Positions 41,146 to 48,415 of a stretch of 64,000 nucleotides of DNA are shown here, one piece after another; positions within the stretch are counted from its first letter, which is position 1, and each line of letters begins with the position of its first letter. The stretch lies in contig NZ_BNBM01000014.1 in assembly GCF_014655715.1 (NCBI RefSeq), positions 62,001 through 126,000 of the forward strand, in the 5' to 3' direction. The DNA comes from Streptomyces lanatus (lineage in GTDB: Bacteria > Actinomycetota > Actinomycetes > Streptomycetales > Streptomycetaceae). A program made the translations under genes and the position numbers. The notes below the pieces were generated by a model that worked only from the letters and a program-made list of their open reading frames with translations, was not told the origin of the DNA and made no database searches.

Positions 41146-41928
41146 TCAGCGCTCGCCGCGCGCGTACCGCCGTACCGCCAGCGGCCCGAACACCGCGATC
41201 AGCACCGCGCACCACATCAGTGACCCCGCGATCGGATGCGCGACCGGCCAGGCGGCGTCCTGCGGCACCGGAGCGTTGCCGAACAGGTCCCGCAGGGCCG
41301 TGGTGACGGCGCTGATCGGGTTCCACTCGGCGACGGTCCGTAGCCAGCCCGGCAGTCCCTCGGTCGGGATGTAGGCGTTGGACAGCAGCGGGAGGATGAA
41401 GGTGGCCCCGCCCAGCTGGCCCGCGGCCTCCTCGTTCCGGGTGAGCAGCCCGAGGAAGATGCCGATCCACGTCGTCGCGAACCGGAACAGCAGCAACAGC
41501 GCCACCGCGCCCGCCGCGTCGAGCGCGGACCCCTCGATCCGCCACCCCACCGCGAGCCCGACCAGCAGGAACGGCACCGTCCCCGCGGCCGTCACGACCA
41601 GATCCGCGGCGGCCTGCCCGAGCGGTACGGCGGCCCGGCTCATCGGCAGCGTCCGCAGCCGGTCCATCACACCCCGGTGGGTGTCCTGGGCGGCCTGGAA
41701 CATACCGGTCATGATCCCGTTCGCCGCGGTCGCCACCAGCAGCCCCGGCACCAGGAAGGAGCGGTACTCCTCGCCCGGCATCGCCAGCGCGCTGCCGAAG
41801 ACATAGCCGAAGAACAGCAGCATGGTGATCGGCATGGTCTGGGTCAGGATCAGCAGCCCGGGGTTGTTGCGGATCCTCCGCAGCTGCCGGCCCAGCATCG
41901 CGCCGCCGTCGTAGGCCAGGGTGCTCAT
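41146..41928 (-). CDS. ABC-2 type exporter permease (DrrB-like)
   Basis: 260 aa with six membrane segments: about 22-44, 55-78, 105-130, 135-160, 165-185 and 225-250. The order and loops (LILTQTMPITMLLFFGYVFGSALAMPG, YRSFLVPGLL, GIMTGMFQAAQDTHRGVMDRLRTLPMSRAA) are those of daunorubicin-resistance-type permeases. ATGA-style overlap (4 bp) with the ATPase gene upstream. With it, the protein forms an exporter for a hydrophobic compound, probably an antibiotic or other toxic molecule. Regulated by the divergent TetR. Confidence 0.92.
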   Translation of the reverse strand: MSTLAYDGGAMLGRQLRRIRNNPGLLILTQTMPITMLLFFGYVFGSALAMPGEEYRSFLVPGLLVATAANGIMTGMFQAAQDTHRGVMDRLRTLPMSRAAVPLGQAAADLVVTAAGTVPFLLVGLAVGWRIEGSALDAAGAVALLLLFRFATTWIGIFLGLLTRNEEAAGQLGGATFILPLLSNAYIPTEGLPGWLRTVAEWNPISAVTTALRDLFGNAPVPQDAAWPVAHPIAGSLMWCAVLIAVFGPLAVRRYARGER

Positions 41929-42875
41929 GCGGCACGCTCCTCGGTGAGTCGCAGGAAGACGTCGTCCAGGGTCGGGGGTTCGATGCGGGCGTCGAGCAAC
42001 GGCACGCCCGCCGCGTCCAGTTCGCGCACCAGCCGGGGCAGGGTGAGTGTGGCGTCCCGGGTGACCGCGCCGACGGCTCGCCGCTCATGGTCGAACGACG
42101 GTTCCGTGCCGGTGAGTTGATCCAGTACGGCCGCCGCCTTGACCATCACGTCGGCCTCGGTGACGACGACCTCGACATGGGCGCCGATGGTCGCCTTGAA
42201 CTGGGCCGGTGAGCCCGTGTGCGCGACCCGTCCCCGGTCCACCAGGGCGATGTCGTCGGCGAGTTGGTCGGCCTCCTCCAGATACTGCGTGGTCAGCAGC
42301 ACCGTGGTGCCGTCGGCGGTCAGCTCTCGGACCGCCTCCCAGATCCGGTTGCGGCTGGCAGGGTCGAGGCCGGTCGTGGGCTCGTCGAGGAACAGCACGT
42401 CGGGGCGGCGCACCAGGCTCGCCGCGAGGTCGAGGCGGCGGCGCATCCCGCCCGAGTAGGTGGACGCCGGCCGGTCGGCGGCCTCGGTCAGGCCGAAGCG
42501 GTCCAGGAGCTCGGCGGCCCGCTCGGCCGGTCCGCGCACCCGGTGCAGCCGGGCGAACAGCCGGAGGTTCTCGCGGCCGGTGAGGTCGCCGTCGACCGAG
42601 GCGTACTGGCCGGTGACACCGATGCTGCGGCGCACCGCCGCCGGGTCCCGGAGCAGGTCGTGACCGGCGACCCGGGCCGATCCCGCGTCCGGGCGCAGCA
42701 GCGTGGTGAGGAGCCGGACCGCCGTCGTCTTGCCCGCGCCGTTCGGGCCGAGGAGGCCGCAGACGGTGCCCTGCGCGACGGCCAGATCGAGTCCGCGCAG
42801 GGCGTGGACCTCGGCTCCCTTGGGGCCGAATCGCTTCTCCAGACCTTCACTAAGTACAGCGTACGTAGAAGTCAT
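41925..42875 (-). CDS. ABC exporter ATPase (DrrA-like)
   Basis: 316 aa from the ATG at 42875. Walker A LLGPNGAGKTT, Q-loop VTGQYASVDGDLTGREN, signature YSGGMRRRLDLA, Walker B VLFLDEPTTGLDP, H-loop replaced by Gln in LLTTQYLEEADQLAD, which is typical of DrrA. The C-terminal DrrA-type regulatory tail follows (LTGTEPSFDHERRAVGAVTRD...). An operator arm for the divergent TetR lies inside codons 3-7 of this gene, so repression may block elongation as well as initiation. No Shine-Dalgarno is obvious. Confidence 0.93.
   Translation of the reverse strand: MTSTYAVLSEGLEKRFGPKGAEVHALRGLDLAVAQGTVCGLLGPNGAGKTTAVRLLTTLLRPDAGSARVAGHDLLRDPAAVRRSIGVTGQYASVDGDLTGRENLRLFARLHRVRGPAERAAELLDRFGLTEAADRPASTYSGGMRRRLDLAASLVRRPDVLFLDEPTTGLDPASRNRIWEAVRELTADGTTVLLTTQYLEEADQLADDIALVDRGRVAHTGSPAQFKATIGAHVEVVVTEADVMVKAAAVLDQLTGTEPSFDHERRAVGAVTRDATLTLPRLVRELDAAGVPLLDARIEPPTLDDVFLRLTEERAA
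42855..42868. promoter_or_regulatory. TetR operator arm 1 (inside the ATPase coding start)
   Basis: TACAGCGTACGTAG; its exact reverse complement is at 42893-42906. It covers codons 3-7 of the drrA-like gene and contains the self-complementary ACGT core. Confidence 0.7.
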
Positions 42876-42892
42876 GGGTCGACCATAGCGCA

Positions 42893-42906
42893 CTACGTAC
42901 GCTGTA
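42893..42906. promoter_or_regulatory. TetR operator arm 2
   Basis: CTACGTACGCTGTA, reverse complement of arm 1 across a 24-bp spacer, 33 bp before the tetR ATG. Each arm is itself partly palindromic, so two dimers may bind. Confidence 0.7.
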
Positions 42907-42938
42907 CGTAACTAGGATGGTGGCCGAGGTGATGATCG

Positions 42939-43658
42939 ATGGCGGGCCGAGCAGCCGTACCCGAAGTGATCTGGGCGCGTCCGGAGCGGACGGGGCGTGG
43001 GCCCAGGCCCGCGTTCACGCGCGCGGACATCGCGGCCGCGGCGGTGCGCATCGCCGACGCCGGAGGGCTGGATGCCGTGTCCATGCGGCATGTCGCGGCC
43101 GAACTGGGCTGCGGGACGATGTCGCTGTACAACTACGTCCCCCGTAAGGAGGACCTGCACGAGCTGATGATCGACGCGGTCGGTGCCGAGCACGAGATCG
43201 GGGAGCCCTCGGGCGACTGGCGTGCCGACATGATCCGCAACGCGCAGGAGACGCGCGGCATCATGCACCGCCACACCTGGGTGCCGCGGCTGATGTCAGG
43301 GGTGTACGGCTTCAGCCCCAACACCCTGCGCTATCTGGAGCACTGCCTGGCCTGTCTCGAACCGCTCGACGTCCCGTACAGCGTGAAGATGGAGCTCGTC
43401 GCGCTGCTCAACGGTGTCGTGACGACGTACACCGCGAACGAGATCGCCACCGCCGAGCGCACCCGTTCCATGCCGTGGTCCGAGGAGGAGGAGAACGCGG
43501 TCCGGATCGCGTATCTCGGGGGTCAGGTGGCGACGGGGAAGTATCCGCGGCTTGCTGCGGCGTTCATGGCGGACAGCGGGCCGATCGATCTGGAAGGGGT
43601 GTTCCGGCGGGCCCTTGAGCGGGTGCTGGATGCGTTCGATCCCCTTCAGGGCGGTTAG
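42939..43658 (+). CDS. TetR-family regulator of the DrrAB-like exporter
   Basis: 239 aa. N-terminal HTH: RADIAAAAVRIADAGGLDAVSMRHVAAELGCGTMSLYNYVPRKEDLHELMIDAV, with a Tyr-Asn-Tyr helix-3 core as in TetR-class regulators. The C-terminal ligand domain is the TetR_C (tetracycline-repressor-like) type, often paired with drug exporters. It is divergent from the ATPase gene; the inverted 14-bp repeat in between should be its operator. Its stop interlocks with that of the convergent ISP-domain gene (shared TTAG). Confidence 0.92.
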   Translation: MAGRAAVPEVIWARPERTGRGPRPAFTRADIAAAAVRIADAGGLDAVSMRHVAAELGCGTMSLYNYVPRKEDLHELMIDAVGAEHEIGEPSGDWRADMIRNAQETRGIMHRHTWVPRLMSGVYGFSPNTLRYLEHCLACLEPLDVPYSVKMELVALLNGVVTTYTANEIATAERTRSMPWSEEEENAVRIAYLGGQVATGKYPRLAAAFMADSGPIDLEGVFRRALERVLDAFDPLQGG

Positions 43659-44797
43659 ATCAACGTGAGTTGACCCTCCGGCCCCTCCTCGTGGCCGTCC
43701 AGCACCGAGGCCGGTCGGCGGGCTGTTCCCGGGACCGGCAGCACGCCGGCCCTGCGCAGGTCGGTCGTGGTGACGGGTGACGTCAACTCCTCGTCGAGGG
43801 GCTGGAGTTCCGCCAACAGCGCCAGCACCGTGATCAACTCCAGCAGCTCCGACGTCCACGCCTGCGGCCAGGTCGCGGGGCGGATCGCCGCCAGGGTGCC
43901 CGGCTCGGGTTCCGTGACGCGGGCCGTGAACCACTGCTCCAGGACCTTCACGCCGGCCACCTCGTAGTCCCAGGCCTCCGGCGGGACCGGGGAGATGCGG
44001 CCCTCGCCCAGGAGCAGGGTCTCCTCCTCGCGGTCGTACTCCAGGGTGAGCGGGCGGGAGGGGAGCGGTGCGCGGACGTACGGGCGGCGGCCTCCCGGCA
44101 GCTTCGGACGGTCGCCGTTGCGCCGCATCAGCCACAGGGCGCGGTGGCCCGACTCCACGCCGCGTGCCCACAGTCCGGGGTCGGCGGTGAGAGGGACGGT
44201 GAGGTCCGGGCGTACGGCCGCCAGGGTCCAGGCGAGGAGGTCGAGCGGCTCGACCGGTGTGCCGAGCCGGTCCCGGAGGTGGTCCAGGAGACCGGGGGCG
44301 AGGTTGGGTTCCGTGCCGCCGGGGCGGCGGTACAGCGGGCGGACGCGACCCGGGCGCAGCAGCGGCAGCGCGGAGGCCGCCAGCAGCCGGGACTCCGGCG
44401 TCTCCAGGACGAAGACCTGGTGTTCGTCCCGCACCCGCCACAGCTCCGGGCGGGCCACGTCGATCAGACGGTGGTCGGGGATCAGCCACTGCTCGTCGAA
44501 GGGGGCGTGCAGGACGCGCACCGGGTCCGGGCAGGGGCCCGAGGCGCGGGCCAGCTTCTCCGTGCCGGTGTCCTGGCCGGGGAGCTGGCCGACCGCGGAG
44601 TGCAGGGTGCGGGAGCGGGTCGGCTCCAGCAGGGTCTCGCGGTCCGGGCCCTCGGCCTTCACGAAGGCGTCCCAGCGGGCCTTCAGGGTCGCTGCGTCGG
44701 GGCCCGACGGCCACCCCCGGCCGAGCCGCGGCGGTGCGACGGACCACGGCATGAGGTCCGCCAGCGGCGGAGCGTCGTCGTGCGTCACGCTGGGCAT
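43655..44797 (-). CDS. Orphan type ISP restriction/modification C-terminal (specificity) domain protein
   Basis: 380 aa from the ATG at 44797 (a GTG 7 codons earlier is possible). The sequence FDEQWLIPDHRLIDVARPELWRV, EPNLAPGLLDHL, GRRPYVRAPLPSRPLTLEYDREEETLLLGEGRISPVPPEAWDYEVAGVKVLEQWF and PATWPQAWTSELLELITVLALL corresponds to what is annotated in Streptomyces as type ISP restriction/modification enzyme, i.e. the LlaBIII-like C-terminal domain. No nuclease, helicase or methyltransferase motif is present, so on its own it cannot restrict DNA; it may be a domesticated DNA- or protein-binding module. It lies 26 bp downstream of the GntR gene on the same strand. Confidence 0.72.
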   Translation of the reverse strand: MPSVTHDDAPPLADLMPWSVAPPRLGRGWPSGPDAATLKARWDAFVKAEGPDRETLLEPTRSRTLHSAVGQLPGQDTGTEKLARASGPCPDPVRVLHAPFDEQWLIPDHRLIDVARPELWRVRDEHQVFVLETPESRLLAASALPLLRPGRVRPLYRRPGGTEPNLAPGLLDHLRDRLGTPVEPLDLLAWTLAAVRPDLTVPLTADPGLWARGVESGHRALWLMRRNGDRPKLPGGRRPYVRAPLPSRPLTLEYDREEETLLLGEGRISPVPPEAWDYEVAGVKVLEQWFTARVTEPEPGTLAAIRPATWPQAWTSELLELITVLALLAELQPLDEELTSPVTTTDLRRAGVLPVPGTARRPASVLDGHEEGPEGQLTLI

Positions 44798-44823
44798 GGT
44801 ACGGCCTGGGTGCGACACGGGAG

Positions 44824-45573
44824 TCAGGTCGCCTCCAAGGTCACCGTGAAGGAGAAGCGGTCGCCGCGGTAGTGGATGACCGCCACGTCCAGCACACGTC
44901 CGTCCGCGTCGTACGTCACGCCCGTGTAGTGCAGGATCGGGCTCAGCAGGGGGACTTGGAGCAGTTTCGCCGTCTCCGGGTCGGCCAGCCGCGCCTCGAC
45001 CGTGTCCGTGATGCGGCTGATGTCCGCCCCGACGACATCCCGCAGCACCTTGGTCATCGGCCAGCGGACCAGGTCGTCCCGGTCCATGCGCGCGGCCAGT
45101 TCGGGGCGGACGTAGTTGCGGGCGTGGTTGGTGGGCTCGCCGGTCTTCTCGTCACTGCGCAGGCGGTGGTACGTCGCCACCTCGTCGATGTCCGGGAAGA
45201 ACTCGGCGAGTTCGGCGGGCACCTGCGCCCGGCCGTGGTCCAGCAGTTCCGTCGCCATGCCGGACTGCTGGGCCACGATCGCGTCCACCGAGCCGAGCAG
45301 CCGCACGGGGGCGCCCCGGCGGACGTCCGGCTCGATGAACGTGCCGCGTCTGCGATGCCGCGTGATCAGGCCCTCGTCCTCCAGCTCCTTCAGCGCCTGC
45401 CGCATGGTCAGTACGCTCACGCCGTAGTGCTCCGCCAACTGCTCCTCGGTGGGCAGCCGCAGCGGGTCCTGCGGGCGGCGGCCCAGTATCGAGGCGCGCA
45501 GCGACTGCGACACCTGGTACCAGAGCGGCAGCTTGCGGTTCAGGACGATGGAGTCCGGGGCGAAAGAGGTCAC
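44824..45573 (-). CDS. HutC-type GntR regulator (UTRA domain)
   Basis: 249 aa. The N-terminal winged helix (PLWYQVSQSLRASILGRRPQDPLRLPTEEQLAEHYGVSVLTMRQALKELEDEGLITRHRRRGTFIE) is followed by a UTRA ligand-binding domain (about 95-249; VATYHRLRSDEKTGEPTNHARNYVRPELA...ILHYTGVTYDADGRVLDVAVIHYRGDRFSFTVTL). It is 27 bp downstream of hmgA on the same strand, so it probably senses an aromatic-acid intermediate and controls homogentisate breakdown. The operator is not identified; an inverted repeat before hmgA is a candidate. Confidence 0.9.
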   Translation of the reverse strand: MTSFAPDSIVLNRKLPLWYQVSQSLRASILGRRPQDPLRLPTEEQLAEHYGVSVLTMRQALKELEDEGLITRHRRRGTFIEPDVRRGAPVRLLGSVDAIVAQQSGMATELLDHGRAQVPAELAEFFPDIDEVATYHRLRSDEKTGEPTNHARNYVRPELAARMDRDDLVRWPMTKVLRDVVGADISRITDTVEARLADPETAKLLQVPLLSPILHYTGVTYDADGRVLDVAVIHYRGDRFSFTVTLEAT

Positions 45574-45600
45574 GGGCTATCCGTACCTTTCGCGGATCGT

Positions 45601-46917
45601 TCAGTGCAACGGGCGGAAGTGCCTTTCCATGCCTGACCAGGCGTTGTCGTAATGCGATTGCAGATGATCGGCGCGGGCCGCGGCCGTGGTGAGCGTCACC
45701 GGCCAGCGGGTCTCGAACATGAACGCCAGACCGTCGTCGATCTTCTGCGGCTTCAGCTCGGCGGCGCTCGCGCGGTCGAAGGTCTCCCGGTCCGGGCCGT
45801 GCGCCGACATCATGTTGTGCAGCGAGCCACCGCCGGGCACGAAGCCCTCCGCCTTGGCGTCGTAGGCGCCCTCGATCAGGCCCATGTACTCGCTCATCAC
45901 ATTCCGGTGGAAGTACGGCGGCCGGAAGGTGTCCTCGCCCACCAGCCAGCGCGGGGCGAAGACGACGAAGTCGACGCCCGCGAGGCCCGGGGTGTCCGAG
46001 GGGGACGTCAGCACCGTGAAGATCGACGGGTCGGGGTGGTCGTAGGAGATGGTGCCGATCACATTGAAACGGCGCAGGTCATAGATGTACGGCACATGGT
46101 TGCCGTGCCAGGCGACCACATCGAGAGGTGTGTGGTCGTACATGGCCGTCCAGAGGTTGCCGCAGAACTTGTTCACCACCTCCACCGGGCCCTCGACCTC
46201 CTCGTACGCGGCCACCGGTGCCATGAAGTCCCGGGCGTTCGCCAGGCCGTTCGCGCCGATCGGGCCGAGGTCGGGGAGGTGGAAGGGCGCCCCATAGTTC
46301 TCGCACACATAACCCCGGGCCGAGGCATCCAGCAGCTCCACACGGAAGCGCACCCCACGGGGGATCAGCGCCACATGTCCCGGCTCCACATGGAGCAGCC
46401 CGAACTCCGTGCGCAGCAGCAGCCCGCCGCGCTCCGGGACGATCAGCAGCTCGCCGTCGGCGTCGCTGAAGACGCGGTCCATCGAGGAGTTGGCGTGATA
46501 CAGGTGCACGGCCATGCCGGTGCGCTGGGTCGCGTCGCCGTTGCCGCCCAGGGTCCACAGGCCGGCCAGGAAGTCGGTGCCGGGGGCGGGCTCGGGCAGC
46601 GGGTTCCAGCGCAGACGGTTCGGGTCCGGTGTCGACTCCGTGAAGGGTGCCGTACGGATCGCGCCGTTGTCCGTGCGCGTGAACGCCGGGTGGGCGGCCG
46701 ACGGGCGGATGCGGTACAGCCATGAGCGGCGGTTGTGCGCCCTCGGCTCGGTGAACGCCGTACCGCTCAACTGCTCCGCGTAGAGGCCCAGCGGGGCGCG
46801 CTGGGGTGAGTTGCGGCCCTGGGGAAGGGCGCCCGGCACCGCCTCCGAGCTGTGCTCGTTGCCGAAACCGGAGAGGTAGGTGAGCCCTTCCGCGGTCTTC
46901 CGCGCGTCCCCGCTCAT
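45601..46917 (-). CDS. hmgA: Homogentisate 1,2-dioxygenase
   Basis: 438 aa, full length. Opens homogentisate to maleylacetoacetate in tyrosine/phenylalanine catabolism, cytosolic, Fe(II)-dependent. Recognised by YLSGFGNEHSSEAVPGALPQGRNSPQ at the N-terminus, VIGTISYDHPDPSIFTVLTSPSD, and the metal-site region PPYFHRNVMSEYMGLIEGAYDAK...GGGSLHNMMSAHGPD with the conserved His, Glu and His ligands. Start is the ATG with AAGGAG five bases upstream. The rest of the pathway (maleylacetoacetate isomerase, fumarylacetoacetase, 4-HPPD) is not here. An inverted repeat lies 20 bp upstream, and a GntR gene follows. Confidence 0.97.
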   Translation of the reverse strand: MSGDARKTAEGLTYLSGFGNEHSSEAVPGALPQGRNSPQRAPLGLYAEQLSGTAFTEPRAHNRRSWLYRIRPSAAHPAFTRTDNGAIRTAPFTESTPDPNRLRWNPLPEPAPGTDFLAGLWTLGGNGDATQRTGMAVHLYHANSSMDRVFSDADGELLIVPERGGLLLRTEFGLLHVEPGHVALIPRGVRFRVELLDASARGYVCENYGAPFHLPDLGPIGANGLANARDFMAPVAAYEEVEGPVEVVNKFCGNLWTAMYDHTPLDVVAWHGNHVPYIYDLRRFNVIGTISYDHPDPSIFTVLTSPSDTPGLAGVDFVVFAPRWLVGEDTFRPPYFHRNVMSEYMGLIEGAYDAKAEGFVPGGGSLHNMMSAHGPDRETFDRASAAELKPQKIDDGLAFMFETRWPVTLTTAAARADHLQSHYDNAWSGMERHFRPLH

Positions 46918-46938
46918 GATCACTCCTTAAAGGATCTG

Positions 46939-46962
46939 ATTCCTATGCTTCACCGTAGGATT
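46939..46962. promoter_or_regulatory. Inverted repeat upstream of hmgA
   Basis: ATTCCTATG, 6-bp spacer, CGTAGGATT; 7 of 9 positions pair, including a perfect TCCTA/TAGGA core. It lies 22 bp before the hmgA ATG and could be the GntR operator. Confidence 0.4.
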
Positions 46963-47067
46963 GCGGTTGCCCGGGCGCAAGAGATCCACCGGTCCTCCTC
47001 AGTGGTGACGACCGGAACCAGACTTCAGGGGGATCCGACTGTCGGACCCGTGTTCTAGTCTCCGGGC

Positions 47068-47676
47068 ATGTCGTGGACACGGACCCTTCCCGCCGTGCTC
47101 GCGGTCTGTGTCCTGCTGTCGACCGGATCCGTGGGCTGCGGCTCCAGCGATGCCCGGGACGGCGCGGGGAGCGCCGTGTCGCCCTCCCCGGTGGGCAAGG
47201 TCCTCGGCGACACCGACGGCGACGGGCGGCACTACCGCGAGGTGGGCGAGGGCGAAGCGCCCCAGGTCGCCATAGAGGTGCAGCCGGATCCGGGCGACGG
47301 CGCCGGGTGGGACGTACGGCTGACCCTGCGCGACTTCCGCTTCTCGCCCGCCGGCGCGAAGCCGCAGGCCGTGGCCGGGCGCGGGGCGGCCCGCCTCTTC
47401 GTGGACGGCCGTCCGGTCACCGAACTCCGCACCCCCGGCTACCGCCTCCCGGCCGGCCTCGTGCCGCGCGGCACGCACCAGGTCACCGTGCGGCTGTACG
47501 CCGACGACGGCACGGTGTGGGCCGTGGACGGCCAGCCCGTCGAGAGCACCGCCGACATCACGGCGTCGGCGGCGGAGACGACCGCGACACCGTCTCCCGC
47601 CGCACTGAGCGCACCGGGTACTTGTCTCCGTACTGGGGGTCGATGTTCACCGGACCGAGCCGGAAAGGCATCATGA
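47068..47676 (+). CDS. Probable secreted lipoprotein, unknown function
   Basis: 202 aa. An N-terminal signal with a lipobox-like Cys24 (LLSTGSVGC) is followed by a Ser/Asp-rich linker and a beta-rich region (VAIEVQPDPGDGAGWDVRLTLRDFRFSPAGAKPQAVAGRGAARLFVDGRPVTELRTPGYRLPAGLVPRGTHQVTVRLYADDGTVWAVDGQPVES), which looks like an immunoglobulin-like beta-sandwich comparable to EfeO-cupredoxin-like or YtkA-like modules, not assignable further. The last 25 residues are compositionally different from the rest. The stop overlaps the ATG of the TetR gene (ATGA). Confidence 0.7.
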   Translation: MSWTRTLPAVLAVCVLLSTGSVGCGSSDARDGAGSAVSPSPVGKVLGDTDGDGRHYREVGEGEAPQVAIEVQPDPGDGAGWDVRLTLRDFRFSPAGAKPQAVAGRGAARLFVDGRPVTELRTPGYRLPAGLVPRGTHQVTVRLYADDGTVWAVDGQPVESTADITASAAETTATPSPAALSAPGTCLRTGGRCSPDRAGKAS

Positions 47677-48287
47677 AGACCGTGCCCCATCCAGCAACGC
47701 TACGCCGGGCGCCCGTGCAGCGCCGCAGCGCCGAACGGCTCACCAGGATCCTCGACGCCTGCGCCGACCTCCTCGACGAGGTCGGCTACGACGACCTGAG
47801 CACCCGCGCCGTCGCCCAGCGGGCCGGAGTCCCCATCGGCTCCGTGTACCGCTTCTTCGGCAACAAGCGCCAGATGGCCGATGCCCTAGCCCAGCGCAAC
47901 CTGGAGCGCTACACCGCTCGTGTCACCGAGCGCCTGGAGGCGACCGGCGAGGGCGGCTGGCGCGTGGCGATGGACGCCGTGCTCGACGAGTACATCGCCA
48001 TGAAGCGCACCGCGCCCGGCTTCTCGCTCGTCGACTTCGGCAACCAGATCCCGGTCGGGACCCGCGGCGAACCCAACACCCGCGTCGCCGACCGCCTCAC
48101 CGACCTGCTCTCCGGCTATCTCGACCGTGCCCCTGACGACGATCTGCGCCGCACGTTCCTGGTAGCCGTCGAGACCGCCGACACCCTGGTCCACCTGGCC
48201 TTCCGGGTGACTCCCGAGGGCGACGAGCGGATCCTGGAGGAGGCGCGGGAGATGCTGCGGGCGTATCTGGCGCGGGTGCTGGACTGA
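47673..48287 (+). CDS. TetR-family transcriptional regulator
   Basis: 204 aa. HTH: RRSAERLTRILDACADLLDEVGYDDLSTRAVAQRAGVPIGSVYRFFGNKRQMADALAQRNLERY, a clean TetR N-domain. C-terminal ligand domain helical, of the TetR_C_17-like short type (ATGEGGWRVAMDAVLDEYIAMKRTAPGFSLVDFG). Translationally coupled to the lipoprotein gene. It precedes the molybdopterin oxidoreductase by 129 bp; a CATACC-N4-GGTATG palindrome in that gap is its probable operator, so it may control the oxidoreductase rather than itself. Confidence 0.9.
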   Translation: MKTVPHPATLRRAPVQRRSAERLTRILDACADLLDEVGYDDLSTRAVAQRAGVPIGSVYRFFGNKRQMADALAQRNLERYTARVTERLEATGEGGWRVAMDAVLDEYIAMKRTAPGFSLVDFGNQIPVGTRGEPNTRVADRLTDLLSGYLDRAPDDDLRRTFLVAVETADTLVHLAFRVTPEGDERILEEAREMLRAYLARVLD

Positions 48288-48349
48288 CGCCCCAGCCGTA
48301 GACGGCTCGCGGATTTCCGACCTCATTCCCGAGAGGGCTCCCCTCCGTG

Positions 48350-48365
48350 CATACCGGTCGGTATG
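48350..48365. promoter_or_regulatory. TetR-type operator before molybdopterin oxidoreductase gene
   Basis: CATACCGGTCGGTATG: arms CATACC and GGTATG pair perfectly over a 4-bp centre. It lies 51 bp before the GTG start and 63 bp after the tetR stop. Confidence 0.6.
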
Positions 48366-48415
48366 CTCGCCGGAGAGTCCGTGCGCCACTGCCGTCGCCC
48401 CTCCGGGAGGAACCC

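Noticed and set aside
47558..47743. Minus-strand frame reading MMPFRLGPVNIDPQYGDKYP
   Set aside because: It looks protein-like but overlaps the lipoprotein 3' end and tetR start, lacks an RBS and matches no family I recognise.
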